From Erythrobacter fulvus (GTDB lineage Bacteria > Pseudomonadota > Alphaproteobacteria > Sphingomonadales > Sphingomonadaceae), in the NCBI RefSeq assembly GCF_028595285.1, contig NZ_JAQQXQ010000009.1, positions 1 to 64,000 on the forward strand: a stretch of DNA of 64,000 nt, given 5' to 3'. The notes under the pieces are model-generated. The model was not told where the DNA came from, ran no database searches, and saw only the letters and a program-made list of their open reading frames with translations. The translations under genes were made by a program, and so were the position numbers. Shown here one piece after another: positions 61,168-64,000 of this stretch. Within the stretch, counting starts at the first letter, position 1; every line of letters starts with the position of its first letter.

Positions 61168-61422
61168 GTGCCTTGTGCGGTCATCCGTCCGAGACAGTTG
61201 GTGAAGGCAATACGGCCTTCTTAATGTCCAGCCTAGACGGGGAAACGAGATTTATCGGACAGCCGCATTGCGGTCTGGCCCGAGCGTGCCTGATGGCACA
61301 CCCTCCTTCCCTATCGACGGACTCGCCCGTGTTCGGAGCCTTCGCGGCACCGTGCATGGACAAACGTAGCCGGTCGCCCGGGAGAGCCATTTCCCGTGCG
61401 ATCACATGTGAAGGAGTATGGC
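61168..61422 (+). ncRNA. Ribosomal protein L10 leader (rplJ 5' UTR)
   Basis: A 255-base untranslated region before rplJ, rich in short GC stems and free of genes. In most bacteria the L10(L12)4 complex binds a structured leader here to repress rplJL translation. I did not fold it; the call rests on position, length and family knowledge. Confidence 0.5.
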
Positions 61423-61938
61423 ATGGATCGTTCGCAGAAAGCCGACGCGGTTGCCCAGCTCAATGCGGTCTTTAACGAGGTCAGCGTGGTGGTCGTCACC
61501 CGCAACCTCGGCATGACGGTGGCCCAGTCCACCGACCTGCGGAACAAGATGCGCGACGCTGGTGCTTCCTACAAGGTTGCGAAGAACCGTCTCGCCAAGC
61601 TCGCGCTCAAGGACACCGACTATGTCGGGCTGGATGACATGCTCACCGGCCCGGTCGGGCTGGCCTGGTCTGCTGACCCGGTCGCGGCTGCCAAGGCTGC
61701 TGTCGATTTCGCCAAGTCGAACGACAAGCTTGAAATCGTCGGCGGTTCGATGGGCGCGGTCGTGCTCGACGAAGCCGGGATCAAGGCGCTTGCCTCGATG
61801 CCGAGCCTCGACGAACTGCGCGGCAAGCTCGTGGGCCTGATCAACGCCCCGGCGACCAAGATCGCCCAGGTCGTTACCGCGCCCGCAGCCAAGGTCGCAC
61901 GCGTGTTCGGCGCTTATGCCGCCAAGGACGCCGCTTAA
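61423..61938 (+). CDS. rplJ: 50S ribosomal protein L10
   Basis: 171 aa. [33 protein letters not shown] and a central [25 protein letters not shown] are typical; forms the stalk base with L12. AAGGAG is 7 bases ahead of the ATG at 61423. Separated from rpoBC and lacking rplKA upstream. Confidence 0.96.
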   Translation: MDRSQKADAVAQLNAVFNEVSVVVVTRNLGMTVAQSTDLRNKMRDAGASYKVAKNRLAKLALKDTDYVGLDDMLTGPVGLAWSADPVAAAKAAVDFAKSNDKLEIVGGSMGAVVLDEAGIKALASMPSLDELRGKLVGLINAPATKIAQVVTAPAAKVARVFGAYAAKDAA

Positions 61939-62007
61939 GAGACGCTTTTCGCCAGACGAAACAATCTGGGGCGCTTTTGCCCCGCCACAATTTTGGAGTG
62001 AACCATC

Positions 62008-62385
62008 ATGGCTGATATTGCCAAGCTTGTTGAAGAACTGTCGCAGCTGACCGTGCTTGAAGCTGCCGAACTCGCCAAGGCCCTCGAAGAAGCATGGGGC
62101 GTCAGCGCCGCTGCTGCGGTGGCTGTGGCTGCCGGTCCGGCTGCCGGCGGCGACGCCCCGGCTGCTGAAGAGCAGACCGAATTCGACGTGATCCTGACCG
62201 GCGACGGCGGCAAGAAGATCCAGGTCATCAAGGAAGTCCGTGCCATCACCGGCCTCGGTCTGACCGAAGCCAAGGCGCTGGTCGAAGGTGCCCCGAAGGC
62301 GCTCAAGGAAGGCGTCAACAAGGCGGAAGCCGAAGAGATCAAGAAGAAGATCGAAGAAGCCGGCGGCACCGTCGAGCTCAAGTAA
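62008..62385 (+). CDS. rplL: 50S ribosomal protein L7/L12
   Basis: 125 aa. N-terminal dimerisation helices, an Ala-rich hinge (about 32-55), then the conserved C-terminal domain [39 protein letters not shown]. Follows rplJ by 69 bases. Confidence 0.97.
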   Translation: MADIAKLVEELSQLTVLEAAELAKALEEAWGVSAAAAVAVAAGPAAGGDAPAAEEQTEFDVILTGDGGKKIQVIKEVRAITGLGLTEAKALVEGAPKALKEGVNKAEAEEIKKKIEEAGGTVELK

Positions 62386-62418
62386 GCCTTTCTCCGGCAA
62401 CGCCGGAAAGGACAAGGA

Positions 62419-62447
62419 GGCGGCGCCAGCAATGGTGCCGCCTTTTT
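62419..62447 (+). terminator. Intrinsic terminator of rplJL
   Basis: GGCGGCGCC (62419-62427), 6-base loop, GGTGCCGCC (62434-62442) then TTTTT (62443-62447). A second small hairpin (TTTCTCCGGC/GCCGGAAA) precedes it at about 62392. Confidence 0.9.
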
Positions 62448-62688
62448 GCTGCCCAACGCTCCGACGCGGGCTGTTGCGTTAGCTTCAACACCAGCCGCCA
62501 AGGTGCGCGAAATTCAAGTGTCCTGTTAACAGACAATTCCGCTTCGCTGCGAGGAAGCTGCTTTACAGCTTGTTAATAAGGCCCAACATCGCGGCCCTAC
62601 AGTAGCCGAGTCGCAACGACCGGAAAAACAAGGGGGACTAACCCCCTGCTGAACGAATTTGGTGAATGAGGGGGGAAAATGACGTTGG

Positions 62689-63492
62689 TCAAGGCGAGCT
62701 TGCGCGTGCCGCGGGCAAGGTCGGTTCAGGTGCAACCACCGGCACAACCGGCAACGCGGCAACTGACACCGCGCCAAGGCCCGCAGACGTCAGCGGCTGT
62801 TCCGCCAGCGACACCGGCTTCGCAAGTTCTGCGGGTGCGGCTGCGACGGGCGCACTGTCTGCCCGATCCTTCGCGGCGGTTACCGGGGACGGTGCATCTG
62901 CTTCACCAACGGCAATGGTCGATAGCGGGCGCGCCATCGACGCCGGCTCGGGAGTCCGCACCGGGAGGTCGGGCCGGAAACCATCAAGCGGAAGAGACGC
63001 TTTGGTCAAGGGGCCGGTAAAGACGGTCGGCGAGAGTTCCGTTTGCGGCAGGGACGGCCGGGAAGGCGCACTGCTCTGCCCCGCGGAGGGCGTGACGGAT
63101 GGTGCTTGCGGTGCCGAAACTGCGGCGACCGCAGGCTGTTCCACCGAGGGTGCCGGAAAGGCGTTCGCGAAAGCGTGCAAAGGGCCAGCCGCCGACGATG
63201 GCGGCGCTGTGTTCAGATCGAACGCATCCGCGCCGCTCCTTGATGCCGGACGGGCGGGCAGAGCGATCAGCGGCGCAGCTTCGGGCGCGGAAAAAATCGG
63301 CAATCTTACAACCGATGCGGGTTCCCGCACCGCGGCAAGGCCAGAACGGCCATCGGGCAGATCCCCTGCGCCCACCGAAAATTCGGGCAGGGCCAGTGCG
63401 GCGACCACCATCACGGTGCCGGGCAATGCACGCGACCACAGCATGCGGCTGGGCGTCATCGGCGTTTTCGCGCGCATCCCGAACGCCTCCAT
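62689..63492 (-). CDS. Ala/Pro-rich membrane-anchored hypothetical protein
   Basis: About 267 aa. A hydrophobic segment near the N terminus (ALPGTVMVVAALALPEFSVGAG) is followed by a long low-complexity Ala/Pro/Ser/Val-rich region with no recognised domain, so a periplasmic spacer-like protein is likely. The ATG at 63492 has AAGGGCGGGCG upstream; the open frame continues to a TTG at 63621. A long open frame also exists on the opposite strand, a common by-product of this composition, so the strand choice is not certain. Confidence 0.5.
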   Translation of the reverse strand: MEAFGMRAKTPMTPSRMLWSRALPGTVMVVAALALPEFSVGAGDLPDGRSGLAAVREPASVVRLPIFSAPEAAPLIALPARPASRSGADAFDLNTAPPSSAAGPLHAFANAFPAPSVEQPAVAAVSAPQAPSVTPSAGQSSAPSRPSLPQTELSPTVFTGPLTKASLPLDGFRPDLPVRTPEPASMARPLSTIAVGEADAPSPVTAAKDRADSAPVAAAPAELAKPVSLAEQPLTSAGLGAVSVAALPVVPVVAPEPTLPAARASSP

Positions 63493-63821
63493 CGCCCGCC
63501 CTTGCGAAAGCGAGGACAGCGAATCTCCGGGCTGTTCGGATGCTGCTTGCGACAATTGGTTAACCCCCAAGCGACCAAGTGTGGTGCAGCAAGGCGATTC
63601 GGAAAAGCAAAAACGGCGCAAAACCTAGGGTTCCACGGTTCGTTCCGATAAACCCTCCATGTCCAAAGGTTAACATCCTAGGCTACTAACTGTTCGGCAG
63701 GCCCCCCATGCGGAAACGTAAAGAGCGGGCGCAGAGGCTTATTCCCCTTTCACCGAATCGTCCGTGCCTCTATCGCCGCGGGCTCGCCTGCTGGCGGGCA
63801 CGGAACCACCAAGCACCGACC
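63493..63821. other. Intergenic region before the MATE gene
   Basis: 329 bp. The minus-strand frame of the Ala/Pro-rich gene may start further inside it, up to 63621. The rest holds presumably divergent promoters; nothing specific recognised. Confidence 0.35.
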
Positions 63822-64000
63822 ATGCAGCAAGTTGCTCCTCTCTCGACGCCCGGCTGGGGGCAGGAAACCCGCGCGACGCTCGCGCTGGCGGGGCCGTTGG
63901 CTGCTGCCAATCTGCTGCAGATGCTGACCTACGCCGTCGACGTGATCTTCATCGCGCGCCTGGGGGAACAGCAGCTTGCCGCATCGGCGCTGGCCGTTTC
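63822..64000 (+). CDS. MATE-family efflux protein, N-terminal part
   Basis: The first 59 residues of a gene that runs off the right edge. ETRATLALAGPLAAANLLQMLTYAVDVIFIARLGEQQLAASALA is the first and start of the second helix of a NorM/MATE sodium- or proton-coupled multidrug exporter. Confidence 0.82.
   Translation, partial: MQQVAPLSTPGWGQETRATLALAGPLAAANLLQMLTYAVDVIFIARLGEQQLAASALAV

Overview
The window looks like chromosome of an alphaproteobacterium of the order Sphingomonadales, most likely family Erythrobacteraceae. This is inferred from high GC, the GapR-like DUF2312 protein, a ubiG/lysC divergent pair, a CysNC fusion, a valine-degradation operon and the general flavour of the proteins; no 16S gene is present to confirm it. 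Most of the window is dense housekeeping DNA with ATGA-type start/stop overlaps.

Layout. 1-1.5 kb: end of an IS3-family element and a two-gene cassette of unknown role. 1.5-5.1 kb: sulfate activation (cysD, cysNC fusion, cysQ). 5.2-9.7 kb (minus): valine/isobutyrate degradation operon (acyl-CoA dehydrogenase, 3-hydroxyisobutyryl-CoA hydrolase, enoyl-CoA hydratase, 3-hydroxyisobutyrate dehydrogenase) with two unknown membrane proteins embedded. 9.8-18.8 kb: assorted small conserved genes, pyruvate kinase, yebC-ruvC, a phosphodiesterase and ubiG. 18.8-22.1 kb: lysC, a PilZ-HTH fusion and a PAS-like protein with a degenerate GGDEF motif, the last two separated by a striking 107-bp inverted repeat. 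22.1-25.7 kb: purT, a nitronate-monooxygenase-like gene, purU and a VOC protein; PurU releases formate, which PurT uses. 25.6-29.8 kb: a quinohemoprotein dehydrogenase divergent from a Tat-exported dienelactone hydrolase, then an NDUFA9-like protein.

30.1-46.9 kb is a 16.7-kb genomic island inserted in the 3' end of tRNA-Leu(CAG). It is bounded by 17-bp perfect repeats (30111-30127 and 46843-46859) and carries a P4-type integrase, an AlpA-like protein, an HTH regulator, a ParB-like protein, a cluster of four GC-rich hairpins, and a tight six-gene operon: MmeI-like DNA methyltransferase, two unknowns, a possible PD-(D/E)XK-like protein, an SF2 helicase and a GIY-YIG nuclease. Next to the operon lie a divergent HNH nuclease and a serine recombinase. 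This cassette is itself flanked by a shared 25-bp direct repeat. It is the best candidate in the window for a little-described restriction or defence system.

46.9-64 kb returns to core genes: gltX, rpoB-rpoC (minus), a PRMT-like methyltransferase, a small exported peptide with a DUF2975/HTH pair, an exported DJ-1-like protein, rplJ-rplL (plus), an Ala/Pro-rich membrane-anchored protein and the start of a MATE exporter. The usual rplJL-rpoBC cluster is split and its two halves lie in opposite orientation. All calls were made by eye; family names are from recognition of motifs, not searches.
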